From Aliihoeflea sp052435735 (GTDB taxonomy: Bacteria; Pseudomonadota; Alphaproteobacteria; Rhizobiales; Rhizobiaceae): DNA of 64,000 nt. The translations under genes and the position numbers were made by a program. The notes under the pieces are model-generated. The model worked only from the letters and a program-made list of their open reading frames with translations. It ran no database searches and was not told where the DNA came from. Below are positions 8,690 through 16,828 of the stretch, one piece after another. Numbering within the stretch: position 1 is the first letter of the stretch; the number at the start of each line of letters is the position of its first letter. The stretch is from assembly GCA_052435735.1 (NCBI GenBank), contig JBQVNB010000012.1, positions 1-64,000 on the forward strand. The letters are read 5' to 3'.

Positions 8690-9207
8690 TCGGCGGCCTC
8701 CTTCAGAGCCGGGACGGGCATGCCGCACCGCTTCGCGGCGGTCGCCTCGATGGCGTCGACGATCGCCTCGTAGCCGGTGCAGCGGCAGTAATTGCCGGAA
8801 ATGTGCTCGCGGATGTCCGCGCGGTCGGGCGTGCTGCCGCCATCCAGAAGCTCGGCGGCGGTGAGCAGCATGCCGGGGGTGCAAAAGCCGCATTGCAGCG
8901 CGTTGCGGGCGATGAATTCGTCCTGCAGATCGGCGATCTCGCCGGTTTCGGTGACGCCCTCGACGGTCCAGACGTCGGCGCCGTCGAGCTGGACGGCAAG
9001 CGTCAGGCAGCCGCGAACGATCGCGCCGTCGACGCGTACCGTGCAGGCGCCGCAGACGCCCTGCTCGCAACCGGCATGCGAACCGGTGAGGCCCAGATCG
9101 AGCCGCAGGAAATCAATCAGGTGCCGGCGCGCATCGACCGTGCGGCGCACGCGCTCGCCATTGACCATGAGGCTGATCTCGACGCTTCGCGAAAATGGTG
9201 CGGTCAT
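8686..9207 (-). CDS. 2Fe-2S iron-sulfur subunit of molybdenum hydroxylase
   Basis: This 173-residue protein carries two [2Fe-2S] clusters. The N-terminal plant-type ferredoxin cluster is ligated by Cys47, Cys52, Cys55 and Cys67 (CEQGVCGAC and later GC). The second, all-helical cluster is ligated by Cys106, Cys109, Cys141 and Cys143 (CGFC and CRC). It moves electrons from the molybdenum centre to the FAD subunit. The start at 9207 gives the usual family length and follows the FAD subunit stop by 11 bases. The downstream large subunit is translationally coupled. Confidence 0.93.
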   Translation of the reverse strand: MTAPFSRSVEISLMVNGERVRRTVDARRHLIDFLRLDLGLTGSHAGCEQGVCGACTVRVDGAIVRGCLTLAVQLDGADVWTVEGVTETGEIADLQDEFIARNALQCGFCTPGMLLTAAELLDGGSTPDRADIREHISGNYCRCTGYEAIVDAIEATAAKRCGMPVPALKEAAE

Positions 9208-9218
9208 CGCGCTCTCCC

Positions 9219-10061
9219 TCATGCCGCGTCGGACTGCCGGTCGCCCGACAGAGCGCGCTTCAGGAGCACGCGCGAGATGTGTTTCTTGTAGCCGGCCGAG
9301 CCGTTGATGTCGTCGGCGGGGTCGAGATCGTCTTCGAGCGCCAGCGCCGCTTCGTCGACCGAGCCGCCGCCTGCGAGGATCGCCATGGCGTTCGCGGCGA
9401 CGACCGGCGCGTCGCCGACGCCGAAGAAGACGAGGCGCGGGGCATCGGTGGGGCCGGCAATCGCGAGGCCGGCCAGCGCGTAGTCGCCGGAGCGGCGGAC
9501 GAGTTCGCGGATCGACTGGCGCTCGCCGGATTTGATCTTCGGAAATTCGATGGCGACGAGGAGTTCGTCGTCGCGGCGGGCCGTCTCGAAAAGGCCGAGG
9601 AAGAAATCGGACGCCATGACGCGGCGCTCGCCATCGGCTTTCGAGGCGAGGACGATGGTGGCGTCGAGCGCGACGACGCAGGCCGGAAGTTCGGCCGCCG
9701 GGTCGGCATTGGCGACAGAGCCGCCGATCGTGCCGCGCGTGCGGATGGCGGCGTGAGCGATGAGCGGCGCAGCTTCCGCGAGGATCGGGACGTGGCGGGC
9801 GATGATGTCTGATGCCATCAGCTCGCAATGGCGCGTCAGCGCGCCGACGCGCACAATGTCGCCGTCTTCTGCGATGCCGCGAAGGTTTTCGATACCGTTG
9901 ATGTCGATGAGGTTGGGGCTTTCGATCAGCCTGAGGTTCAGCGACGCGACGAGGCTCTGGCCGCCGGCCAGCACTTTTTCCTCGCCGTCTCCCTCGGCCA
10001 GAAGGTCGAGCGCATGGGCAAGACTGGTCGCGCGGACATAGCCGATCGGCGCTGGCTTCAT
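9219..10061 (-). CDS. FAD-binding middle subunit of molybdenum hydroxylase
   Basis: This 280-residue protein is of the CoxM/XdhB type. The FAD motifs AGGQSL (about residues 32-37) and TIGGSVANADP (about 110-120) are clear, followed by the C-terminal CO_deh_flav_C region. It completes an FAD, iron-sulfur and molybdenum trio encoded in the order medium, small, large, which is typical of CODH-like and aromatic-heterocycle hydroxylases. It is the first gene of the operon and is divergent from a TetR regulator 189 bases away. Confidence 0.92.
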   Translation of the reverse strand: MKPAPIGYVRATSLAHALDLLAEGDGEEKVLAGGQSLVASLNLRLIESPNLIDINGIENLRGIAEDGDIVRVGALTRHCELMASDIIARHVPILAEAAPLIAHAAIRTRGTIGGSVANADPAAELPACVVALDATIVLASKADGERRVMASDFFLGLFETARRDDELLVAIEFPKIKSGERQSIRELVRRSGDYALAGLAIAGPTDAPRLVFFGVGDAPVVAANAMAILAGGGSVDEAALALEDDLDPADDINGSAGYKKHISRVLLKRALSGDRQSDAA

Positions 10062-10145
10062 CGTCGATTTCCTCCCGGACGACCCGGCTTGTCGGCCGGA
10101 CCGTTGCGAGCGCCCGGCGGCTGCCGGTTCCTCATTGCGCTCTTA

Positions 10146-10159
10146 TTGATCAAATGATC
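10146..10159. promoter_or_regulatory. Candidate TetR operator in hydroxylase/TetR divergent promoter
   Basis: The 189-base divergent region 10062-10250 contains an AT-rich patch, unusual here, with TTGATCAA followed directly by ATGATC. The first eight bases are a perfect palindrome. TetR regulators usually bind such dyads between themselves and the operon they control, so this is a plausible operator, but no second copy was found to support it. Confidence 0.3.
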
Positions 10160-10250
10160 TATTATGATTTCACGCTTGGCAAGCGGAAAATTTTCGCTTC
10201 GCGGGGCGGGGCGAACGGCGCTATGAGGGCGAGAGCGAAAAGGGGGCGCA

Positions 10251-10859
10251 ATGGCGGGACAGGCAGCGAACGAACGCAAGAGATACGCGCCCGACGAGCG
10301 CCGCCAGATGATCGTCGACGAGGCCGCGGCGTTCTTTTCCGAGGTTGGGCTGGAGGGCACGACGCGCGAGCTTTCGCAGCGATTGGGCGTCACGCAGTCG
10401 CTTCTCTACGCCTATTTCGCCTCCAAGGCGGACCTTCTGGAGGCGGTGTTCGAGCGCGTCTATCTCGACCGCCTGTCACCCGACTGGCCGGTGCTGATCG
10501 CCGACCGGTCGCTGCCCGTGCGGACGCGGGCGCAGCGCTTCTACCGTGAATATACCGGCGCGATCTTCACCTATGAATGGATGCGCATCTTCATGTTCTC
10601 CGGCCTCGCCGGCACCGAACTCAACCGGCGCTATCTCGCCCATCTGGCCAAGCTGATGCTCGAACCGCTCTGCACGGAAATGCGCCATGCGGCCGGCGGC
10701 CGGGAAGGCCCGCAGATGGAAGACATCTGGAACCTGCACGGCGGCATCGTCTATATCGGCATCCGCAAATTCGTCTACTGCGTGCCGACGCCTGATGATT
10801 TCGGCCCGCCGGTGGAAGCGGCGGTGGATCGGTTCTGCGATAGTTTCGGGCTGGGGTGA
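10251..10859 (+). CDS. TetR/AcrR family transcriptional regulator
   Basis: This 202-residue repressor-type protein has an N-terminal TetR helix-turn-helix (about residues 20-60, with LSQRLGVTQSLLYAYFASK as recognition region) and a C-terminal ligand-binding domain without a clear relative. It is divergent from the molybdenum-hydroxylase/TRAP operon, which it most likely regulates in response to the substrate or a product. Upstream in-frame sequence exists but the ATG at 10251 fits the family length. Confidence 0.88.
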   Translation: MAGQAANERKRYAPDERRQMIVDEAAAFFSEVGLEGTTRELSQRLGVTQSLLYAYFASKADLLEAVFERVYLDRLSPDWPVLIADRSLPVRTRAQRFYREYTGAIFTYEWMRIFMFSGLAGTELNRRYLAHLAKLMLEPLCTEMRHAAGGREGPQMEDIWNLHGGIVYIGIRKFVYCVPTPDDFGPPVEAAVDRFCDSFGLG

Positions 10860-10888
10860 GATTAGGGATGGCGCGGGCCTGATCCTGG

Positions 10889-11290
10889 CTACGCCGATTC
10901 GAGTTCCATCGCCCTTCTGGCAGCCTGCGCCAGAAAGCCGGAACGCGTATATCCGTGCGACTCGGCAAAGACGTCGATCTGCTCGAGAACGTCTTCAGGC
11001 AAGGTGACGTTCACGCGCACGGCTTTTCTGGCCGCGCTGCGGGCTGAGACCAGTATCGCCACGCCATCACGGTTTTCACGATCGGCCATGATTTCCTCGA
11101 GCGAGGAAGGCTCGCGAATGGCCTCGCCATCGGCCACAAGCCCCTCAATGTGAAACGCCAATGCCTCCTCCGCCATGGCGCGGGCATCGTCGAGGTCCGT
11201 CCCGGCGGTAACGACGCCCGGAAAGTCGGGAAATGACACGCCGAAGTCGCTGTCCGCATCCTTGTGGATGAGTCCGATATACTGCTTCAT
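10889..11290 (-). CDS. hicB: HicB family antitoxin
   Basis: This 133-residue protein has the HicB RNase-H-like partial fold at the N-terminus (FGVSFPDFPGVVTAG, then the AMAEEAL helix) and a C-terminal ribbon-helix-helix DNA-binding part (VRVNVTLPEDVLEQIDVFA). The antitoxin binds and masks HicA and represses the hicAB promoter. It follows hicA by 5 bases, so toxin comes first, the usual hicAB order. The length is in the normal range for RHH-type HicB. Confidence 0.92.
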   Translation of the reverse strand: MKQYIGLIHKDADSDFGVSFPDFPGVVTAGTDLDDARAMAEEALAFHIEGLVADGEAIREPSSLEEIMADRENRDGVAILVSARSAARKAVRVNVTLPEDVLEQIDVFAESHGYTRSGFLAQAARRAMELESA

Positions 11291-11295
11291 ATCCT

Positions 11296-11484
11296 CTACC
11301 TCAGTTTCACGCCGGACTGTTTCTCGATGCTCTTCAAGGTGCCGATCGGGACGTCGCGCTTTGGATGAGGCACGGTGACGCGACCTGGCTTGCCGGGGTG
11401 CTTGAACTGAACGTGGCTGCCTTTTCGCGCCACCTCTTTCCAGCCGTCAGATAGCAAGGCTGCAATGATGTCGGCGCTCTTCAT
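11296..11484 (-). CDS. hicA: HicA family mRNA interferase toxin
   Basis: This 62-residue protein has a double-stranded-RNA-binding-like fold and the catalytic histidine in KGSHVQF (His24). HicA cleaves mRNA and halts translation until neutralised by HicB. The start at 11484 (MKSADI) is preferred. A longer in-frame start near 11520 would place coding sequence across the palindromic operator at 11495-11514 and adds residues foreign to the family. The pair is on the minus strand beside tRNA-Lys. Confidence 0.92.
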   Translation of the reverse strand: MKSADIIAALLSDGWKEVARKGSHVQFKHPGKPGRVTVPHPKRDVPIGTLKSIEKQSGVKLR

Positions 11485-11494
11485 ATGTCGAGTA

Positions 11495-11514
11495 TATACA
11501 CACTCGTGTGTATA
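11495..11514. promoter_or_regulatory. hicAB palindromic operator
   Basis: A perfect 9-base inverted repeat, TATACACAC and GTGTGTATA, is separated by TC and lies 11 bases upstream of the hicA start. The AT-rich arms probably include the -10 element. The ribbon-helix-helix domain of HicB is the expected binder, giving autoregulation that is typical of type II toxin-antitoxin operons. Confidence 0.75.
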
Positions 11515-11533
11515 ATTCAATGATGCAGAGTGA

Positions 11534-11609
<76 letters not shown>

Positions 11610-11771
11610 TCCACGGGCGGGTGGGCCCGAAAATTTCCGGCCGCAGGGCCCGGAATTTGCGGCGGAACATAGGGAGCGGGGGCAGGGCGGTCAACTGCAA
11701 AAACGCCCTGCCGGTGGGGCAATCGCGCGCATGTCGAACGCGCTGGGGCAGGCTAGAGGTGCGGTTGGCGT

Positions 11772-13139
11772 TCAGCCCTTCGCTGCTGCGCGCGCTTGCT
11801 TTTCGGCCTTCAGTTTCTCGCGCAATTGTGCACCTAGACCGGGCTTGTTTTCCTGGCGGGCGCGGCCGAAGGCGAGGGCGTCGGCGGGGACGTCAGCGGT
11901 GACGACGCTGCCGGAGGCGACATAGGCGTTATCGCCGATGGAAACCGGCGCGACGAGGGCGGAATTCGAGCCGATGAAGGCGCCCGCGCCGATCTGCGTC
12001 AGGTGCTTGAGGAAGCCGTCATAATTGCAGGTGATCGTGCCGGCGCCGATATTCGCGCCCGCGCCGATCTTCGCGTCGCCGATATAGGAGAGGTGGTTGA
12101 TCTTGGCGCCTGTGGCGATTTCGGCGTTCTTGACCTCGCAGAAATTGCCGACCTTGACCTTCTCGGCAAGCTGGGCGCCGGGGCGCAGGCGGGCGAAGGG
12201 GCCGATCTCGCCATTGTCGGCGATCGTCGCGCCTTCCAGGTGGGAGAAGGCATGGATGGTGACGTGTGCGCCGACGGTCACGCCCGGCCCGAAGACGACG
12301 TTCGGCTCGACGATCGTGTCCGTGCCGATCTGCGTATCGTGCGCGAAATGCACCGTTTCGGGCGCAACGAGCGTGACGCCGGCCAGCATCATTTCGCGGC
12401 GCTTGCGCGCTTGCCAGACGCCTTCGGCCTCGGCGAGCTGGACGCGATTGTTGACGCCGAGGACGCTTTCTTCGGCTGCCGTGGTGGCGATCACGGCAAG
12501 GCCGCGCGCGGCGGCGATCTCGACGATGTCGGTGAGGTAGTATTCGCCCTTGGCGTTCTGGTTGCCCACGGCCTCGATCAGCGACAGGGCGTGCGCGCCC
12601 GAAATGGCCATCAGCCCGCCATTGCAGAAGGTGACGGCGCGCTCGGCCGGCGTGCAGTCCTTGTCCTCGCGGATCGCGACGAGGCGGTCGCCTTCGGTGA
12701 GGAGGCGGCCGTAGCCTGTGGGATCGGCGGCCTCGAAGCCCATGACGACCACCGCAGCGCCTTGCGCAAGGCCCTTGCGAAGGGCTGCGATGTCTTCGGG
12801 TTCGACGAGCGGCGTGTCGGCGAAGAGGACGAGGATGTCGTCATGGCCTTCAGTGATCGCCTCGCGGGCGGCGAGCACGGCGTGGGCGGTGCCGAGCCGC
12901 TCGTGCTGGAGATAGAGCCGGGCTGACGGCGCGACCTTCGCCGCAGCTTTCAAGACCTCGTCCGACTGGCGCCCGGCGACGATGGCGAGATCGGCCCGTC
13001 CGGCTGCCTGCGCGGCGCGCGCGGCATGGCACACGAGCGGCATGCCCGCGACTTCGTGCAGCACTTTCGGCTTTGCGCTCTTCATTCGGGTGCCTTCGCC
13101 GGCGGCGAGCACGATCGCAAGGCAGCTACGTTCGGTCAT
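11772..13139 (-). CDS. glmU: Bifunctional UDP-N-acetylglucosamine pyrophosphorylase/glucosamine-1-phosphate N-acetyltransferase
   Basis: This 455-residue enzyme makes UDP-GlcNAc for peptidoglycan and lipopolysaccharide. The N-terminal uridyltransferase domain has LAAGEGTRMKS and PKVLHEVAG. The C-terminal left-handed beta-helix acetyltransferase domain shows hexapeptide repeats from about residue 250 and the KINHLSYIGDAKIG active-site region. The start at 13139 (MTERSC) gives the normal GlmU length; an upstream in-frame ATG would add 27 atypical residues. It is divergent from galE. Confidence 0.95.
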   Translation of the reverse strand: MTERSCLAIVLAAGEGTRMKSAKPKVLHEVAGMPLVCHAARAAQAAGRADLAIVAGRQSDEVLKAAAKVAPSARLYLQHERLGTAHAVLAAREAITEGHDDILVLFADTPLVEPEDIAALRKGLAQGAAVVVMGFEAADPTGYGRLLTEGDRLVAIREDKDCTPAERAVTFCNGGLMAISGAHALSLIEAVGNQNAKGEYYLTDIVEIAAARGLAVIATTAAEESVLGVNNRVQLAEAEGVWQARKRREMMLAGVTLVAPETVHFAHDTQIGTDTIVEPNVVFGPGVTVGAHVTIHAFSHLEGATIADNGEIGPFARLRPGAQLAEKVKVGNFCEVKNAEIATGAKINHLSYIGDAKIGAGANIGAGTITCNYDGFLKHLTQIGAGAFIGSNSALVAPVSIGDNAYVASGSVVTADVPADALAFGRARQENKPGLGAQLREKLKAEKQARAAAKG

Positions 13140-13279
13140 CGGAAATCTCTCAGGGCTGGTCGAGTCGACAGGACCTAGCATTTCGGCCTTGTTTTCGCCA
13201 AGCCGAACGAATTCCTTCACGCCGCGGCAAACATGATCGTCTATGATCGCGCCCGAAATCGAAGGCTTGAGAGTTCACC

Positions 13280-14269
13280 ATGACAGTACTCGTGACCGGC
13301 GGCGCCGGCTATATCGGATCGCACATGGTCTGGCGTCTCCTGGACCAGGGCGAGGACGTGGTCGTGCTCGACCGGCTCTCGACCGGCTTCCACTGGGCGG
13401 TGCCGGCGGAGGCCGAACTCGTCGTCGGCGACATCGCCGATCAGGATTTGGTCGAGGCGACGATCGCGCGGCGCAAGGTCGATGCGATCATCCATTTCGC
13501 CGGGTCGGTCGTGGTGCCGGATTCGGTCGCCGATCCGCTCGGCTACTACCAGAACAACACCGTCAAATCGCGCGCGCTGATCGAAAGCGCGGTGCGTTCG
13601 GGCGTGCCGCACTTCATCTTCTCCTCGACCGCCGCCGTCTACGGGACGCCGAGCGTATCGCCGGTGGCCGAGAATGCGGAACTGAAGCCCGAATCGCCCT
13701 ACGGCACCTCCAAGCTGATGACCGAGATCATGCTGCGCGACACCGCCGCCGCGCATGATCTCGCCTATACGGTGCTGCGCTATTTCAACGTGGCGGGCGC
13801 CGATCCGGGGTTGCGGACCGGGCAGTCGACCAAGGGCGCGACGCATCTGATCAAGGTCGCGGCGGAAGCGGCGACCGGCAAGCGCGCTGGGATGGACGTC
13901 TACGGCACCGACTACCCGACGCCGGACGGCACCTGCGTGCGCGACTACATCCATGTCAGCGACCTGGTCGACGCCCATGCCCTTGCGTTGGCGCGGCTGC
14001 GCGCGGGCCGCGAGAGCCTGACGGCCAATTGCGGCTATGGCGCCGGCTATTCGGTGTTCGAGGTGATCGACGCGGTCAAGCGCGTCGTCGGACGCGATTT
14101 CGAGGTTCGCACCAGTGCGCGCCGCGCCGGCGACGCCGTTTCCATCGTCGCCGACCCGACGCGCGCCAAGGCCGAATTCGGCTGGCAGCCCCGCCACGCC
14201 GACCTCGATACGATCGTCGCGCATGCGGTGCAGTGGGAAGAGCACCTCCGCTTCCTCAACACCCGATAA
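13280..14269 (+). CDS. galE: UDP-glucose 4-epimerase
   Basis: This 329-residue extended short-chain dehydrogenase interconverts UDP-glucose and UDP-galactose. The NAD motif TGGAGYIG lies at residues 6-13, the catalytic Ser-Tyr-Lys set is in SSTAAVYG and SPYGTSK, and the C-terminus ends normally. It supplies galactose for surface polysaccharide, in keeping with glmU, the DegT aminotransferase and pgm nearby. Its stop codon lies inside the left arm of an intergenic palindromic repeat. Confidence 0.94.
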   Translation: MTVLVTGGAGYIGSHMVWRLLDQGEDVVVLDRLSTGFHWAVPAEAELVVGDIADQDLVEATIARRKVDAIIHFAGSVVVPDSVADPLGYYQNNTVKSRALIESAVRSGVPHFIFSSTAAVYGTPSVSPVAENAELKPESPYGTSKLMTEIMLRDTAAAHDLAYTVLRYFNVAGADPGLRTGQSTKGATHLIKVAAEAATGKRAGMDVYGTDYPTPDGTCVRDYIHVSDLVDAHALALARLRAGRESLTANCGYGAGYSVFEVIDAVKRVVGRDFEVRTSARRAGDAVSIVADPTRAKAEFGWQPRHADLDTIVAHAVQWEEHLRFLNTR

Positions 14270-14386
14270 AACACGTGAGGGCGGGCTGCAAACGCCGGCG
14301 TCCTGCGCTCCGGTGCTCACGTACTTGATGTACGCTCCGCTCCGGTGCTCGCACGCCGACGTTTGCAGCCCGCCCTGACGTGTTTT
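14268..14386. repeat. RIME-like intergenic palindromic element, copy 1
   Basis: A 119-base element bounded by AAAACACGT and ACGTGTTTT. Its long imperfect arms include GGGCGGGCTGCAAACG and CGTTTGCAGCCCGCCC, and the centre contains GTGCTCACGTAC and CTCCGCTCCGG. The same core occurs at 39394-39513. It resembles the RIME class of rhizobial intergenic mosaic elements as known from that group, and probably folds into a long hairpin at the 3' end of galE. Confidence 0.75.
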
Positions 14387-14492
14387 GCCGACGTTGCAAA
14401 CTGACAATTGGGGATCGGTTGCGATTGTGGCGATGCGGTCGGAATTTTCTGCTAGGACCGACTTAGGGACGCGCAAGACTGGCGGGCGCTGG

Positions 14493-15308
14493 ATGACGAT
14501 CGACTATGGCGAGGCACTGACGCGGCTCGAGCCCCTGGCGCTGGCCGCAGGGCGGATCGTGATGGACGCCTATCGCGGCGGCTGCGCGGTCGAAACCAAG
14601 ACCGACGACAGCCCGGTGACATGGGCCGACCGCGAGGCCGAGCGGATCATTCTGGAAGGCCTGCGGCGTGATTTTCCGCAGATACCGATCGTCGCGGAGG
14701 AAGAGGTGAGCGCCGGGCTGATGCCGGCCGACCTCGGCACCATGTTCTTCCTCGTCGACCCTCTCGACGGCACCCGCGAATTCGTCAACCGGTCCGAGGA
14801 TTTTACCGTCAACATCGCACTCGTGGTCGATGGCATGCCGGCGCTGGGCGTGGTCTATGCGCCCGCGCGACACCAGCTTTATCTCGGACAGCCGGGCCGC
14901 TGCGAGATGGCGCGCACGACCGACGATCACGAGATCGAAGGTCGGCGGGAGATTCACACGCAAACGCCCGGGCCGACGCCGGTGGTGGTGGCCAGCCGCT
15001 CGCATCGCACGATCGAGACCAACGATTATCTGGCGAAACTGCCGCAGGCCGAGATCGTCTCGGTCGGCTCGTCGCTGAAATTCTGCATGATCGCCAGCGG
15101 AGCTGCGGATTTCTATCCGCGCTTCGGCCCGACCATGCAGTGGGACACGGCGGCGGGCGACGCGGTGCTGCGCGCGGCCGGCGGACGCACGCGCACGCTG
15201 GATGGCGACGCGTTGAGTTATGGCTGTTCGGGAAGGCCGGAGGCGGCTGCGTTTGCTAATCCGTGGTTTATTTCGGATTGCGGGATCGACGCGCCGGCAG
15301 AGCCCTAA
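14493..15308 (+). CDS. cysQ: Inositol-monophosphatase family protein, CysQ-like 3'(2'),5'-bisphosphate nucleotidase
   Basis: This 271-residue Mg-dependent phosphatase has the family metal-binding motifs VAEEE (about 67-71), DPLDGT (about 90-95) and WDTAAGDAV near the C-terminus. Best match is CysQ, which removes phosphate from 3'-phosphoadenosine 5'-phosphate made during sulfate assimilation; a general inositol phosphatase is less likely. The ATG at 14493 is chosen because upstream in-frame sequence is atypical. Choline-sulfate use elsewhere in the window also feeds the sulfur pool. Confidence 0.87.
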   Translation: MTIDYGEALTRLEPLALAAGRIVMDAYRGGCAVETKTDDSPVTWADREAERIILEGLRRDFPQIPIVAEEEVSAGLMPADLGTMFFLVDPLDGTREFVNRSEDFTVNIALVVDGMPALGVVYAPARHQLYLGQPGRCEMARTTDDHEIEGRREIHTQTPGPTPVVVASRSHRTIETNDYLAKLPQAEIVSVGSSLKFCMIASGAADFYPRFGPTMQWDTAAGDAVLRAAGGRTRTLDGDALSYGCSGRPEAAAFANPWFISDCGIDAPAEP

Positions 15309-15311
15309 AAA

Positions 15312-16439
15312 TCACTCCGCGTTGCGCTTCACGAAATTGCGGATCGACTGGATGATCTTGTCCTGATCGGCTTCCGACAGATAGGGGTGCATCGGCAGGC
15401 ACAGGATGCGCGAGGAGAGGCCTTCGGAGACCGGCAGGCCGGTGGGAGTCCGGGGGAAGCGCTTGTAGGCGGTCTGCAGGTGGAGCGGCTTGACGTAATA
15501 GATGACCGACGGGATGCCGTCGGACGTCAGATGCGCCTTGAGGCCGTCGCGGGCCGAGTGCTCGATGGCGAACTGCGCCCATGCCGAGCGGCTGCCCTCG
15601 GGCAGATGCGGGACCTTGACGACGTCGCCGAGCGCGTCGTTGTAGCGCCGCGCGATGCGGTCGCGCGCTTCCATTTCGTCTTCGAGGATGGCGAGCTTTT
15701 CGAGCAGGATCGCGGCCTGGATCGTGTCGAGGCGCGAGTTCACGCCGATATGGATGTTGTCGTACTGCGTCTCGCCCTTGCCGTGGAAGGCGAAGGAGCG
15801 GAGCTTGTCGGCCAAGGCTGCGTCGTTGGTGAACATCGCACCGCCATCGCCATAGCAGCCGAGGGGCTTTGCCGGATAGAAGCTGGTCGAGCCGACATGG
15901 CCGAACGCGCCGCATTTCGTGCCGTTGCGGATGCCGCCGATCGACTGGGCGGCGTCCTCGATGACGAGGAGCTTTTCGCGCCTGGCGATCGCGTCGATCG
16001 CGTCATAGTCGGCGGCAAGGCCGAAGAGGTCGACCGGGATGATCGCCTTCGGCGTCAGTCGTCCTTCGGATTTCACCATGGCGATGGCAGCTTCCAGGCT
16101 CGCGATGTCGATATTGTAGGTATCGGGATCGACGTCGACGAAGATCGGCTCGGCCTTGGCGAGGGCGACGACTTCCGCCGTGGCGGCGAAGGTGAAGCTT
16201 GGCACAAAGACCGCGTCGCCGGGGCCGATGCCGGACGCATAGAGCGGCAGGAGCAGCGCATCGGTGCCGTTGGCGCAGGCGACGACGTGATCGACGCCGA
16301 CATACTCCGCCAGCCGCTTTTCGAACTCGCCGACCTGCGGCCCGAGAATGTAACGGCCTTCGGCCACGACGTTGTCGATGGCGGTCTTCAGACGGTCGGC
16401 AATGCGGTCGCGCTGGGCGCCGAGATCGATGAACTGCAT
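15312..16439 (-). CDS. DegT/DnrJ/EryC1/StrS family aminotransferase
   Basis: This 375-residue PLP-dependent sugar-type aminotransferase has the PLP lysine in SFYPAKPLGCYGDGG and earlier cofactor-binding blocks (ANGTDALLLPL, EDAAQSIGG). Enzymes of this family transaminate nucleotide-linked ketosugars for surface polysaccharides. It stands alone, without the dehydratase usually paired with it, so the substrate is open. It is convergent with the cysQ-like gene (3-base gap) and lies next to tRNA-Gln. Confidence 0.92.
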   Translation of the reverse strand: MQFIDLGAQRDRIADRLKTAIDNVVAEGRYILGPQVGEFEKRLAEYVGVDHVVACANGTDALLLPLYASGIGPGDAVFVPSFTFAATAEVVALAKAEPIFVDVDPDTYNIDIASLEAAIAMVKSEGRLTPKAIIPVDLFGLAADYDAIDAIARREKLLVIEDAAQSIGGIRNGTKCGAFGHVGSTSFYPAKPLGCYGDGGAMFTNDAALADKLRSFAFHGKGETQYDNIHIGVNSRLDTIQAAILLEKLAILEDEMEARDRIARRYNDALGDVVKVPHLPEGSRSAWAQFAIEHSARDGLKAHLTSDGIPSVIYYVKPLHLQTAYKRFPRTPTGLPVSEGLSSRILCLPMHPYLSEADQDKIIQSIRNFVKRNAE

Positions 16440-16506
16440 GGGACGTGATCAATCCGAACTTGCCGGATGGCGGCTCGTGCCGGCTTGCGGCAGTGCATCC
16501 GGGAGG

Positions 16507-16581
16507 TGGCTGGGGCGCCTGGATTCGAACCAGGGAATGGCGGTACCAAAAACCGCTGCCTTACCGCTTGGCTACGCCCCA
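16507..16581 (-). tRNA. tRNA-Gln (TTG anticodon)
   Basis: This 75-base minus-strand gene has acceptor stem TGGGGCG pairing with CGCCCCA, D-arm AGCCAAGCGG, anticodon loop TTTTGGT with anticodon TTG, T-arm GGTTCGAATCC and an encoded CCA. It lies just upstream of the DegT aminotransferase gene. Confidence 0.97.
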
Positions 16582-16756
16582 ATGCGAGCGGATGAGTGCA
16601 TATCGTGCCGACCCCGGCAGGTAAAGCGCAAAATCGGGCGGGAGAGATGACGGAACCGAAACCGGCTCGTGACGGTTTGGCGGGCGCCGCGCGTGTTCCT
16701 CCATGCTGGCAATTTCAGCCGAAACCGGGCAAAAGGCTGGACCCGACTTTTCGATT

Positions 16757-16807
16757 GAGCATCGGAAGATTCCGAAAAAACGGCTTCCGTTTTTTGGTCC
16801 GATGCTC
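16757..16807. repeat. Two-tier hairpin in the pgm upstream region
   Basis: Outer arms GAGCATCGGA and TCCGATGCTC enclose an inner stem CCGAAAAAACGG / CCGTTTTTTGG with a CTT loop. It ends 22 bases before the pgm ATG. A hairpin this long would either sit in the 5' leader of pgm or end a transcript from upstream. Similar hairpins are a recurring rhizobial intergenic repeat, which is an alternative reading. Confidence 0.6.
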
Positions 16808-16828
16808 GCCAACGGAGACCGACCCTTC

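Noticed and set aside
6146..8773. An 875-codon open frame on the plus strand
   Set aside because: It is antisense to the molybdenum-hydroxylase large subunit, whose motifs are clear. The translation is Asp/Gly/Ala/Val-rich with no domain, the usual shadow in high-GC DNA.
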